Below, in pieces: positions 19,037 to 26,981 of a stretch of DNA of 64,000 nucleotides. The notes under the pieces are model-generated. The model was not told where the DNA came from. It searched no databases and worked only from the letters and a program-made list of their open reading frames with translations. The position numbers and the translations under genes are program-made. Origin of the DNA: Alphaproteobacteria bacterium (GTDB lineage Bacteria > Pseudomonadota > Alphaproteobacteria > Micropepsales > Micropepsaceae); assembly GCA_019247845.1 (NCBI GenBank), contig JAFBAL010000028.1:1-64000 (forward strand), written 5' to 3'. The first letter of the stretch is position 1, and every line of letters starts with the position of its first letter.

Positions 19037-19390
19037 ATGAAACTGAAGGAAATGACCGAAGCGATCGCCACGGCCTGCGAGTTGAAGCCCAGGCAGGTGC
19101 TGGCCGTCCAGCGCGAGACCTTTCGCATGATCGCCGAGGCGGCCGACAAGGGCGAGCGGGTGACGATCCCCGACTTCGGCACGTTCTCGACGCGGGAAAT
19201 GCCGCAGGAAGGCGCCGAGCCCAAGAAGATCGTGCGTTTCCGCCGCAAGTCCGCCGACGAATCCGGCGCGGAGAGCAAAGGCGGGGACGCCGGTTCCGAT
19301 GCGCAGAAGCAGCGCCGCGCCAAGCGCAAGAAGGCCGCTCCGCAAGCCGCGGACGCAGCGGCAGACGACACCGGCGCCGGGGACGCGTAA
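19037..19390 (+). CDS. HU/IHF-like DNA-binding protein with short arm and Lys/Ala-rich tail
   Basis: This 117-residue protein keeps the N-terminal helical dimerisation half of HU and the V-T-I-P-D-F-G-T-F turn, then departs from the family. In place of the roughly 20-residue DNA-bending arm with its R-N-P motif there is only a short basic stretch (K-K-I-V-R-F-R-R-K). The C-terminal 45 residues are low-complexity, first acidic, then Lys/Arg-rich, then Ala/Asp-rich. A GGAGAG ribosome-binding site precedes the ATG at 19037. It should still bind DNA, perhaps through the basic tail rather than by HU-type bending. It precedes a small winged-helix-like protein on the same strand. Confidence 0.8.
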   Translation: MKLKEMTEAIATACELKPRQVLAVQRETFRMIAEAADKGERVTIPDFGTFSTREMPQEGAEPKKIVRFRRKSADESGAESKGGDAGSDAQKQRRAKRKKAAPQAADAAADDTGAGDA

Positions 19391-19458
19391 GCCGCGAACG
19401 CGCGGTATTCTTCGATCCGAAAAGCGGGTAGCGTGCCGGCATTGGGGTCGAAAGAAGA

Positions 19459-19851
19459 ATGAGTCGCAACGAAGTGGTGGCGCTTCCCGCGCGCGCCAGG
19501 AATGACAAGACGGACGGCCGCAAGAAGCAGCGGCGCGGCGCGGCCGAGATCGTCAACAGCGATCTCGCCGATCTGCCGGACGAGCTCTTGAAAGAGCTCC
19601 GCCTCGGCCCGCGGACGTCGCTGGACACGCAGATCCTGGACGTGTTTCGGGCGCTCGGCGGCAGTGCGACCTTGGACGACGTCCTCATCGGCCTCTATCG
19701 CAAGTTCACCGTCGTGCAGAAGCGCCGCTTCCTGCAGAACGCGCTGTGGCGCATGGTGCGCAAGGGCTATCTGCTCGCCCAGCGCGGCGAGCGCGGACGG
19801 TTTTCGCTATCGCCGGAATTTTCCGGACCCAAGCGCGGACGAAGGCGCTAG
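19459..19851 (+). CDS. Small basic protein with winged-helix-like region, function unknown
   Basis: This 130-residue basic protein has a disordered N-terminal 35 residues with an R-K-K-Q-R-R-G patch. The central part (about 55-120) is predicted helical and ends in G-Y-L-L-A-Q-R-G-E-R-G-R-F-S-L, which looks like the wing of a winged helix. The arrangement resembles HARE-HTH-type domains, but I am not certain of the family. It lies 68 bases after the HU-like gene, so the two may form a small nucleoid or transcription module. Its stop overlaps the convergent antiporter stop by 4 bases. Confidence 0.65.
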   Translation: MSRNEVVALPARARNDKTDGRKKQRRGAAEIVNSDLADLPDELLKELRLGPRTSLDTQILDVFRALGGSATLDDVLIGLYRKFTVVQKRRFLQNALWRMVRKGYLLAQRGERGRFSLSPEFSGPKRGRRR

Positions 19852-22325
19852 GTTTCCGCGCTGGCGGCCTTTTGCGCGGCACGTCTGCGGCTCCGCCCGT
19901 TGCGCGAAGCGGGTTTGGCGCCGCTCTCAAGCGCCGCCTTGAGCTCGGGATTCCTGCGCATCAGCGACCGCAGCCGCGGCCAGTCGATCGCCAGCAGGTT
20001 GCTGTAGCCGGCGCTGAACGCTTCGCTCACCGGCCGGCAGCCGCGGAAATACTTTTTGGCCCCGAAATAGGAGCCGGCCTCCAAAGCGCGCTCGCCGCTC
20101 TCGTCCCGGCCGCGCACCGTCCCGAAGGCGACGAAATAGACGCGGCCCTGACCGCCGGGCATGAGCGCCTCTCCCGGATAGACCGGATGGGGCCGCACGC
20201 AGGATCGGGCTTGCGGAAAATCGTCGAGCAGCGGCAGCCGCTCGAGCAGATGGACCGTGTCGAAATCCTCGAGCGAGCTGCGCGCGTCGGTGTGGACGTA
20301 TCCCGACGCGATGGCGCGGCGCTGGGCATCGAGGTCCTCGAAGACGTCGGCGGAGATCGTCGCTTCGGAAAGATGACGCCTGTACTCCGCTTCCACCAGG
20401 CCCAGCGCCACCAGCGCCAGGTAGCGCCGATGCATGACGCCCGCGAACTTGGGATAAGCGGCTTCGATGCTCTTGAGCTCGTCTTCCGTCGCGGCAAGCC
20501 GCGCGCCGAGCATTGTCCGAAGCTGCTCCGCCAGCTCCCGTCCGAACAGCCGCGCCGCGGCCTCGTCGCATTGGCCGATCAGATCGCGGATCAACAGCAT
20601 CTCCGCCACGAGATATTCCATCCGCGCCGAGACAACCGCCCTCAGCCAGCGGCTCCAGCCGAACCGGCGATAGAGCTCGAACGAGCCGCGGATCAGGGCG
20701 CCCGGCCGGCGCAGCCTTTCGACCTCGTCCGCATAGCCCTCGGCCTCGCCGTTGCGCAGCGAATTGAGCAGGCGGTCGGCATGGGCGCGCAGCATATCTG
20801 CGTGGTGGCGCGTAATCAGCCCGCGCTCGCGGAAGGCCAGCACCGTGTCCAGCTCGTGATGGCACCAGGTGTCGAGGACGAGCGGCAGGCCGACATGGCT
20901 CTTGCTGCTGCGCGCTACGCCCTTGTCGTGCGGCACTACCGCCTTGCTGAGTTCGTCGGCATCGAAGCCGACCGCGGCGGCGACGTCGTTGAGCTCCTTC
21001 TTTATGCGCCTGCGCGCCAGCATCACCATGCGCGAACGCAGGGCGTGGTCGACCTCGTTGAACTTGTCGAGACGCAGCAGCTTCATCAGCGGCCGCAAGG
21101 TCAGGCCGTTCAGCACCAGCGACGCGATGACGTAGCCGACGGCGGAGGAAGTGATGAGATGGCGCACGGGCTCGGGCACGCCGTCCGTCGCCGTTGTGGC
21201 CAGCGCCAGCGCCACGGTGACCGCGCCGCGCATGCCGCCCCACCACAGCACGATCTTGTAGGCGCGGCGAAGCGGCTTGGAGGCGCCGATGGCGCTGAAG
21301 GTCGGCATCATCCCGCCGATCACCACCGCCCGCGAGGCCAGCGCCGCGACGAACACCACCGCGACGTCGACCGCGTCGGACCATGAGAACGTCGTCAGCG
21401 AGCGCGGGATGTACATCGCGCTGATGATGAAGATGAAGGACGTCGCCCAGAAATCGAGATGCTCCCAAACGTTGTGCAGGATCTCCCACGAGCCGGGCGA
21501 GACGCGCGTGCGGCTGCCGGAGCCGACGAAGGTCGCGAGCGTCACGGTCGCGACCACGCCCGAGATGCCCAGCACCTCGTTGCTCACCACGAAGGTGAAA
21601 TACGCGAGCGCGATGGTCAGCGTCACTTCGGTCGTCACCGAGTCCTGGAGCAGCGAGATCAGCCAGCCGCAGACGCGCGCCATCGCATAGCCGAACGCCG
21701 CGCCGCCCATCAGCGCCAGCAGGAAATCGCGCGCCGCCTCGATCAGGTCGAGCTGCTTGCCTTGCGTCACCATGTCGAGGAACAGGCCGAACAGCGCGAT
21801 GGCCGCGGCGTCGTTGAACAGCGCCTCGCCTTCGACGATGGCGGACAGGCGCTTGGGCGCGCCGGCTTCGCGGAAGATGTTGATCACCGCCGCCGTGTCG
21901 GTGGTCGACACGATGGTGCCCAAGAGCAGGCAGGGCAGCAGGCCGAAGCTCGTCGCGAGATCGAGGCCGTAGCCGACGAAGACCGTGCACAAAAGGACCG
22001 CGACGAAGGCGAGCAGCACGACGTAGCCGATGTCGTCGAGGATGTGCCGGATGTCGACCGTCAATCCGGCGGAGAACAACAGCGGCGGCAGGAAAACATA
22101 GATGAAGGCGTCGTCGAGCAGCCCGATCTCGCGCAATCCGCCCGCGATTTCCCCGCCCAGCCCGACGGCGGTGAGCTTGAGATAGCCCAGCAGGCCGACC
22201 AGACAGCCGAGCCCCGCAAGCACCAGCGTATAGGGCAGCTGGAGGCGGCGCGCGACCGGCACGACGATGCTGACCGCCACCAGCAGCGCCGATATGCCGA
22301 GCACGCCGAGGATGACAGAATTCAT
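19848..22325 (-). CDS. CPA1 Na+/H+ antiporter with long C-terminal cNMP-binding-like regulatory tail
   Basis: This 825-residue protein has about 12 N-terminal helices (1-410) of the NhaP/NHE type, including the F-L-P-P-L-L-F-S-A-G segment and the ion-binding pair N171-D172 in E-A-L-F-N-D-A-A-A-I. It should exchange Na+ (or K+) for H+ across the inner membrane. The cytoplasmic tail is unusually long for a bacterial member: a helical region (about 430-680) and then a beta-roll with P-G-E-A-L-M-P-G-G-Q-G and Y-F-G-A-K-K-Y-F-R-G at about 700-760, resembling a cyclic-nucleotide-binding fold. This recalls plant SOS1 and sperm NHE layouts. The key Arg of a true cAMP pocket is not obvious, so ligand binding is uncertain. 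Confidence 0.88.
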   Translation of the reverse strand: MNSVILGVLGISALLVAVSIVVPVARRLQLPYTLVLAGLGCLVGLLGYLKLTAVGLGGEIAGGLREIGLLDDAFIYVFLPPLLFSAGLTVDIRHILDDIGYVVLLAFVAVLLCTVFVGYGLDLATSFGLLPCLLLGTIVSTTDTAAVINIFREAGAPKRLSAIVEGEALFNDAAAIALFGLFLDMVTQGKQLDLIEAARDFLLALMGGAAFGYAMARVCGWLISLLQDSVTTEVTLTIALAYFTFVVSNEVLGISGVVATVTLATFVGSGSRTRVSPGSWEILHNVWEHLDFWATSFIFIISAMYIPRSLTTFSWSDAVDVAVVFVAALASRAVVIGGMMPTFSAIGASKPLRRAYKIVLWWGGMRGAVTVALALATTATDGVPEPVRHLITSSAVGYVIASLVLNGLTLRPLMKLLRLDKFNEVDHALRSRMVMLARRRIKKELNDVAAAVGFDADELSKAVVPHDKGVARSSKSHVGLPLVLDTWCHHELDTVLAFRERGLITRHHADMLRAHADRLLNSLRNGEAEGYADEVERLRRPGALIRGSFELYRRFGWSRWLRAVVSARMEYLVAEMLLIRDLIGQCDEAAARLFGRELAEQLRTMLGARLAATEDELKSIEAAYPKFAGVMHRRYLALVALGLVEAEYRRHLSEATISADVFEDLDAQRRAIASGYVHTDARSSLEDFDTVHLLERLPLLDDFPQARSCVRPHPVYPGEALMPGGQGRVYFVAFGTVRGRDESGERALEAGSYFGAKKYFRGCRPVSEAFSAGYSNLLAIDWPRLRSLMRRNPELKAALESGAKPASRNGRSRRRAAQKAASAET

Positions 22326-22575
22326 CCGCGGCGCTCCGTGGCACGACCGCGATCGTGCGGGCGCCGGTCGGCTGCTTCGATCCCCCTCCGGCGCTCGTCC
22401 ATCCCCGTCCCCGCAAGCGACGCGGCCAAGCTAGCGGCGGCGCGGCGGGGCTTCAACGGATTTTCGTCCGAGTTTCGTTTTTATTTCTGCTGTTATATTT
22501 CTCGGCGGCGCGCGAAACCAAGTTCAGGTCCAAAGCGTTGGGTATCGAGCCCTGTCTGCGAGCAATCCCGCGCCG
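22326..22575. promoter_or_regulatory. Divergent gap, antiporter / CelD-like gene
   Basis: These 250 bases separate divergent starts. The left 110 bases are G+C-rich; from about 22460 to 22505 there is an A+T-rich stretch (TTTTCGTCC through TGTTATATTTCTCGG) that probably carries the promoter for the CelD-like gene. It contains no GTTCC/GGAAC elements like those in the exopolysaccharide gaps further right. I see no other structure. Confidence 0.4.
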
Positions 22576-23787
22576 ATGTCATCCGAGCCCGTCCCAATGG
22601 CCCAGGCGCTTGCCTTGCGCGCGTCCGCGCCGAGCGCGTCCGCCGGTTTCAAGCTGCAGGTGTCCGGCAGCCTCGACGACTTCGGGGAGCTTTGGCCGAC
22701 CATGGAGGCTTTGGCGGGCGCCCCGAGCGCGCACGGCCATGCGTTCCAATGCCGCGACCATCTTCGCGTCTGGCTCGACACGATCGGCGCCGCGTTGGGG
22801 GTGCGTCCCGTCTTCGTCGGCGTGAGAAGCGCAGCGGGCGCTCCCCTGCTTTTTTTGCCGCTCGGCATCCGCAAGCATCGCGGGCTTCGGATATTGGGGT
22901 TCCTCGACGGCGGCGTGTGCGACTACAACGCACCCATCCTGTTCGACGGGGCAGCCGGTCTCGCGCCGGACCATACGCGCGCGCTGTGGGAATCGATCTG
23001 CCGCGCCGCGCCGCGCTTCGACGTCGCGCTGCTGGAGAAATGCCCCGAATTCGTCGGCAGCATCCGCAACCCGCTCTACGACCTGACGGCGGAACCCTGG
23101 CCCATGTCGGGACACCGCCTCCTCCTCGGCCCCGATACCCCGGCCGAGGCGCTGGAGAAGACCCGCGATCTCAAGGACAGCATCCGCAAGCGCAAGCGGA
23201 TCGCCGAGATCGGGACACTGACCTTCAACGTCGCCCGCGAGCGCGACGAGATCGACGCCGTGTTCGCGACCTTCGTGCGCCAGAAGTCGCAGCGGTACCT
23301 GGAGACGCTCGGCCATCCCGGCTTCGACGTGCCGGGGCAGCAAAGCTATTACCACGAGCTCACGCGGCGGCTCTCCGGCCGCGGCGTGCAACTCGCCTAT
23401 CTGAGCGTCGACGCCGAGATCGTCGCGACCGCCTGGAGCCTGATATCCGCGCGGCATTTCTACTATTTGATGTGCGCCTACGAGGCGGGCAGATGGGCCA
23501 AGTATTCCCCCGGCCGGCTCCTGATGGAAGAACTCATCGCATGGGCCCAGTCGCAGGGGATCGAGGTGTTCGACCTCGGCATCGGCGACGAGGCCTACAA
23601 GCTCAAATGGCGCCAGCAGGACTTTGCGCTCGGCGGCGCCGTCCTTCCGCGGACCGCGGCCGGGTATCTGTACCGGACCGGCCTCGGCCTTCGGCGGTCG
23701 GCGAAGGCCCATCTGCCCTCATTCGTCATCCGCGCGGCGAAGCAGGCGCTGTCGAAAGACCGTACACGGATGGCAGCGCGGCGCTGA
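22576..23787 (+). CDS. GNAT acyltransferase, CelD/BcsL (FemAB-like) family
   Basis: This 403-residue protein has the duplicated GNAT fold of the CelD/BcsL and FemAB-like group. An N-terminal half includes the substrate-side V-C-D-Y-N-A-P segment; a C-terminal acetyltransferase_6-like half runs from about residue 215 with L-A-Y-L-S-V-D-A-E-I-V-A-T-A-W, Y-L-M-C-A-Y-E and V-F-D-L-G-I-G-D-E-A-Y-K-L-K-W. Members are found in cellulose and other exopolysaccharide loci and probably acylate sugars or lipid-linked intermediates; biochemical data are thin. It begins the exopolysaccharide island and is divergent from the antiporter. An alternative start exists 21 bases downstream. Confidence 0.82.
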   Translation: MSSEPVPMAQALALRASAPSASAGFKLQVSGSLDDFGELWPTMEALAGAPSAHGHAFQCRDHLRVWLDTIGAALGVRPVFVGVRSAAGAPLLFLPLGIRKHRGLRILGFLDGGVCDYNAPILFDGAAGLAPDHTRALWESICRAAPRFDVALLEKCPEFVGSIRNPLYDLTAEPWPMSGHRLLLGPDTPAEALEKTRDLKDSIRKRKRIAEIGTLTFNVARERDEIDAVFATFVRQKSQRYLETLGHPGFDVPGQQSYYHELTRRLSGRGVQLAYLSVDAEIVATAWSLISARHFYYLMCAYEAGRWAKYSPGRLLMEELIAWAQSQGIEVFDLGIGDEAYKLKWRQQDFALGGAVLPRTAAGYLYRTGLGLRRSAKAHLPSFVIRAAKQALSKDRTRMAARR

Positions 23788-24067
23788 CTCGATACGCGCG
23801 CATGTACAAAAAGTTCCCGAAGTTCCCTCGCAGCAAGTTCCTTACCTGAACGGAACACCGTTCGAATGGTTCCCGGACGCACGCGAGCGCGTTTGACGCA
23901 CCGCGCGGATTTTTCCAAGTATCGCGCGAAGTTTTCGATGGAACTTCGTGGAACTCGCGCAAAATTTTTTTCCCATCGAAGGGAACCAAACACGCTTCCG
24001 AAAATCGTAACTTGCAAACGGAATTGTCCTCGTATGTCGTCGCGCCGTTTTCGGCTGAGGCGCGACA
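23788..24067. promoter_or_regulatory. Exopolysaccharide regulatory region with eight GTTCC/GGAAC elements
   Basis: This 280-base gap precedes the RTX-type glycanase. GTTCC occurs at 23813, 23822, 23837 and 23869 and GGAAC at 23852, 23940, 23950 and 23982; about half a site would be expected by chance. Pairs are spaced 9 or 10 bases apart. The 15-mer AAAGTTCCCGAAGTT at 23810-23824 is the exact reverse complement of 35930-35944 in the exoF/exoY promoter. A long A+T-rich run (AAAATTTTTTT) lies near 23961-23971. The layout suggests tandem operators for an exopolysaccharide regulator not encoded in this window. Confidence 0.6.
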
Positions 24068-26041
24068 ATGGCGATCGATCCCACGAATCTCGCGGGCACC
24101 GCGAGCTTGACCTTCAAGGCCGTCTTCACCGTCTTGAGCTTGTGGAATGGAACTTCGGGAACCTGGTCGACGGACTACTGGTACGACCCGCTGAACGGCA
24201 ACGGCAACACGCTGACCGCCAACGGCGAGCAGGAGTGGTACATCAACGCCAACGACCCGGCGACCAGCGCGGTGAAGCCCTGGACGGTGTCCAAGAACAT
24301 CCTGACGCTGACCGCGGCGCCGGCCGCGGCCGAGATCCAGCCACTGATCAACGGCTATCAATACACCTCGGGCGAGATCAACACCTTCCACAGTTTCAGC
24401 CAGACCTACGGCTATTTCGAGATGCGCGCCAAGCTGCCGTCGGGCAAAGGCCTGTGGCCGGCGTTCTGGCTGTTGCCCGAGAACGGCCAGTGGCCGCCGG
24501 AGCTCGACATCATGGAGGTCTTGGGCGACGACACGACCACGCTCTACACGACCGTGCACACGGGCGACAACGGCGGCAATACCGGCATCGGCAAGGCCAT
24601 CAAGGTCGCCGACATGAGCAAGGGCTTCCACACCTACGGCTGCGACTGGGAAGCGAAGTACATCACCTGGTATTTCGACGGTAAGCCGGTCTTCAAGGTT
24701 CCGACGCCCAAGGACATGCATCAGCCGATGTTCATGCAGGCGAACCTGGCCGCCGGCGGCTATTGGCCGGGCAACGTCGATCCCAGCAAGCTGCCGGCCG
24801 GCATGCAGATCCAGTACATCGCCGCCTATTCGGCGCTGCCTTCGGGCAAGGTGCTGGTCGCGGGCTCGAACACGAACCTCACCGGCACCGCGCATCACGA
24901 CACGTTCTATCCCGGAAACGGCGGCGTGAAGATGACCGGCCATGGCGGCGCCGACACCTTCGTGTTCGACGTCCTTCCTGCCTCGCAAAGCGCGATCGCC
25001 GATTTCGACGTCGCCAACGACAAGCTCGACCTCAGCGCCCTGTTCGCCGCCAGCGGCTATGGCGGCTCCAATCCGGTCGGCGACGGCTACCTGACGCTCG
25101 CCCAGAACGGCAGCGACACGCTCGTCTCGTTCGATCCCGACGGCGGCGGCTCGAAGCCCGCCGTGGCGCTGGCGCTGCTGAGCGGCGTGACGGCGTCTTC
25201 CGTCAACGTCGCGAAAAACGTCGTGCTCACGCACAAGGCCGGCAGCATTCTGGTCGCGGCCGGCACGCCGAACCAGGTCCTGGCCGGCACCGCGGGCAAC
25301 GACACGCTGTATGCGGGAACGAGCTCCGCCTCGCTCACGGGCGGCACGGGCGCGGACCGCTTCGTGCTCGACCGGCTCCCGACGGCGGCGGGCCAGATCG
25401 TCGATTTCCGGCCCGGCGTCGACAAGCTGGACGTGAGCATTCTGCTCGCCTCGCTCGGCTATCACGGCAAGAACCCGGTCGGCGACGGCTATCTGCAGTT
25501 CTCCGACGCGGGCGACGGCTCCACCAATGTCGGCATCGATCCCGACGGTCCGTCGGGCCCCAAGCCGACCGTGCAACTGACCAACCTGAAGCAGGTCGCG
25601 CCTACGAGCATCAATCTCGGCCGCGACGTCGTCGTCATTCCGAGGAAAGGCAAGACCTTCACCGGCAACAATACCTCCGGCCAGGTCCTGAAGGGCACGG
25701 CAGGCAACGACACGTTCTTCTCCGGTCAGGACTCGGTGGTGATGAGCGGCAACAGCGGCTCGAACCTGTTCGTCTTCAACGGCGTGCCGTGGAACGCGGG
25801 CAAGATCACCGACTTCGACGTCGCGTCCGACACGATTGGCGTGGCTTCGCTGCTGAACAGCATAGGCTACAAGGGGAAGACGCCGTTCACCGATGGCATC
25901 CTGAGCATCATGCCCACCAACGACGGCGGAACCCAGCTGCATTTCCATCCGGCGGGCGCGTTGTCGGACATCCTGGTGACGACCCTGGTGGGTGTCAGGC
26001 CGTCGACGCTGAACCTGTCGGCGAACTTCGTGCTCAAGTGA
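24068..26041 (+). CDS. GH16 endo-beta-glycanase with three RTX-like C-terminal repeats (ExsH-like)
   Basis: This 657-residue protein has an N-terminal GH16 domain (about 14-255) with the active-site motif E145-L-D-I-M-E150; E145 is the expected nucleophile and E150 the acid/base. Three related modules of about 140 residues follow (about 257-400, 401-540 and 541-657), each opening with a G-T-A-x-N-D-T-like hemolysin-type turn and carrying F-D-V-x-x-D-K/T-L/I and G-D-G-Y/I-L segments. There is no N-terminal signal peptide. The design matches S. meliloti ExsH, a type I-secreted glycanase that trims succinoglycan, so export by a PrsDE-like ABC system encoded elsewhere is likely. It would shorten or remodel the polymer made by the surrounding genes. 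Confidence 0.88.
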   Translation: MAIDPTNLAGTASLTFKAVFTVLSLWNGTSGTWSTDYWYDPLNGNGNTLTANGEQEWYINANDPATSAVKPWTVSKNILTLTAAPAAAEIQPLINGYQYTSGEINTFHSFSQTYGYFEMRAKLPSGKGLWPAFWLLPENGQWPPELDIMEVLGDDTTTLYTTVHTGDNGGNTGIGKAIKVADMSKGFHTYGCDWEAKYITWYFDGKPVFKVPTPKDMHQPMFMQANLAAGGYWPGNVDPSKLPAGMQIQYIAAYSALPSGKVLVAGSNTNLTGTAHHDTFYPGNGGVKMTGHGGADTFVFDVLPASQSAIADFDVANDKLDLSALFAASGYGGSNPVGDGYLTLAQNGSDTLVSFDPDGGGSKPAVALALLSGVTASSVNVAKNVVLTHKAGSILVAAGTPNQVLAGTAGNDTLYAGTSSASLTGGTGADRFVLDRLPTAAGQIVDFRPGVDKLDVSILLASLGYHGKNPVGDGYLQFSDAGDGSTNVGIDPDGPSGPKPTVQLTNLKQVAPTSINLGRDVVVIPRKGKTFTGNNTSGQVLKGTAGNDTFFSGQDSVVMSGNSGSNLFVFNGVPWNAGKITDFDVASDTIGVASLLNSIGYKGKTPFTDGILSIMPTNDGGTQLHFHPAGALSDILVTTLVGVRPSTLNLSANFVLK

Positions 26042-26981
26042 CGGGCTTGAGCCAGGCCTCGCGCCAGTAGAAGAAGGACGAGCGCGGACAGAACAGGCGG
26101 CCCCGGTTCTCGAGACCCGCACAGGTCAGCCCCTCGAGCACGATGCAGTCGCTTTCGAGCTTGATCTTGCGGCCGGTCGTCTCGTCGATGATCTGGCCGA
26201 CGCGGTAGGCGACCCGGCAGATGCGCCCGCTATAGCGCAGCATCTCGCGCTCCAGCGCCAGCCCGCGGTTCTTGCCGTTCTTGTCGAGCGTGGCCTCGAT
26301 CTCCTTCGCCGAGCGGATCTGCACCAGGTCGCCCGGCTTCAGGCCGAGAGACGCAGAGGGCGCGCGCGGCGGCGTCGGCCGGTCCTGCGCGCCGCCGCCG
26401 AACCGCGACGCCAACCGCCCCAGTCTGCTCGTCACCGATTGCGCAAGGGCGGCGCCGAAATGGCGCGCGAAATGCGGGATCGAGATATTCTTCGACGCGA
26501 TGTCCTGCGCGTATTGCTTGGGATCCTTTGACGACAGGATCGTCGTGGCGCGGACGATCTCCGTCGCTTGGCAGCGGTAGCGGACTTCGCCGTCCGCGGC
26601 GTCCCGCGTGGCTATTGCGAGAGCCTGGATATCCGGGGCGGGTTCGTCGCCGTCCTCGATGCCCGCCGCGCCCGGACCGTCGACTGGCTTCAACCACGCG
26701 GTCTTCCAATAGAGCAGGCAGCGCGCCTCGCAACCGTCATGCGCGCTGCCGTCGCAGCGCGTCTCGAGATGAACCGCGTCCTCCATGCGGCGCATGTTGG
26801 TCAGTCCCGTCGGGTCGCAGGTCTTGTGCGCCGATTTGAACACCTGGAACCGGCGGCCGCAGTACTTCGCCATCTCGGGCATGAAGGGAAGGCCCGCAAG
26901 CGCACCCTGCCCGTCCAGCGTGGCCATTACCTCGGCCATGGGCCGGACTTCGACCCAGTCTCCGGCGCGAAGCGCGCTCAT
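26034..26981 (-). CDS. Uncharacterised protein with duplicated Cys-rich domain, exopolysaccharide locus
   Basis: This 315-residue protein has no assigned function that I know. It contains two copies of a domain of about 95 residues (about 6-100 and 217-314). Both begin G-D-W/L-V-x-(V/I)-R, continue with A-T-L-D-x-x-G and a Y-(C/S)-G-R core, and end Y-W-(K/R)-x-A-W-L-K-P-V. Copy 1 has cysteines 41, 55, 76, 84 and 88 plus H81; copy 2 has 255, 279, 287 and 298. A linker with a conserved-looking helical stretch (about 135-175) joins them. There is no signal peptide or membrane segment. It starts in an ATGA overlap with the flippase gene, so a cytoplasmic role tied to polymer assembly is plausible. 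Metal binding is inferred. Confidence 0.75.
   Translation of the reverse strand: MSALRAGDWVEVRPMAEVMATLDGQGALAGLPFMPEMAKYCGRRFQVFKSAHKTCDPTGLTNMRRMEDAVHLETRCDGSAHDGCEARCLLYWKTAWLKPVDGPGAAGIEDGDEPAPDIQALAIATRDAADGEVRYRCQATEIVRATTILSSKDPKQYAQDIASKNISIPHFARHFGAALAQSVTSRLGRLASRFGGGAQDRPTPPRAPSASLGLKPGDLVQIRSAKEIEATLDKNGKNRGLALEREMLRYSGRICRVAYRVGQIIDETTGRKIKLESDCIVLEGLTCAGLENRGRLFCPRSSFFYWREAWLKPVT

Noticed and set aside
22576-23787. Cellulose biosynthesis gene
   Set aside because: CelD-like proteins occur in many exopolysaccharide loci, and no bcsA/B/C gene is nearby.
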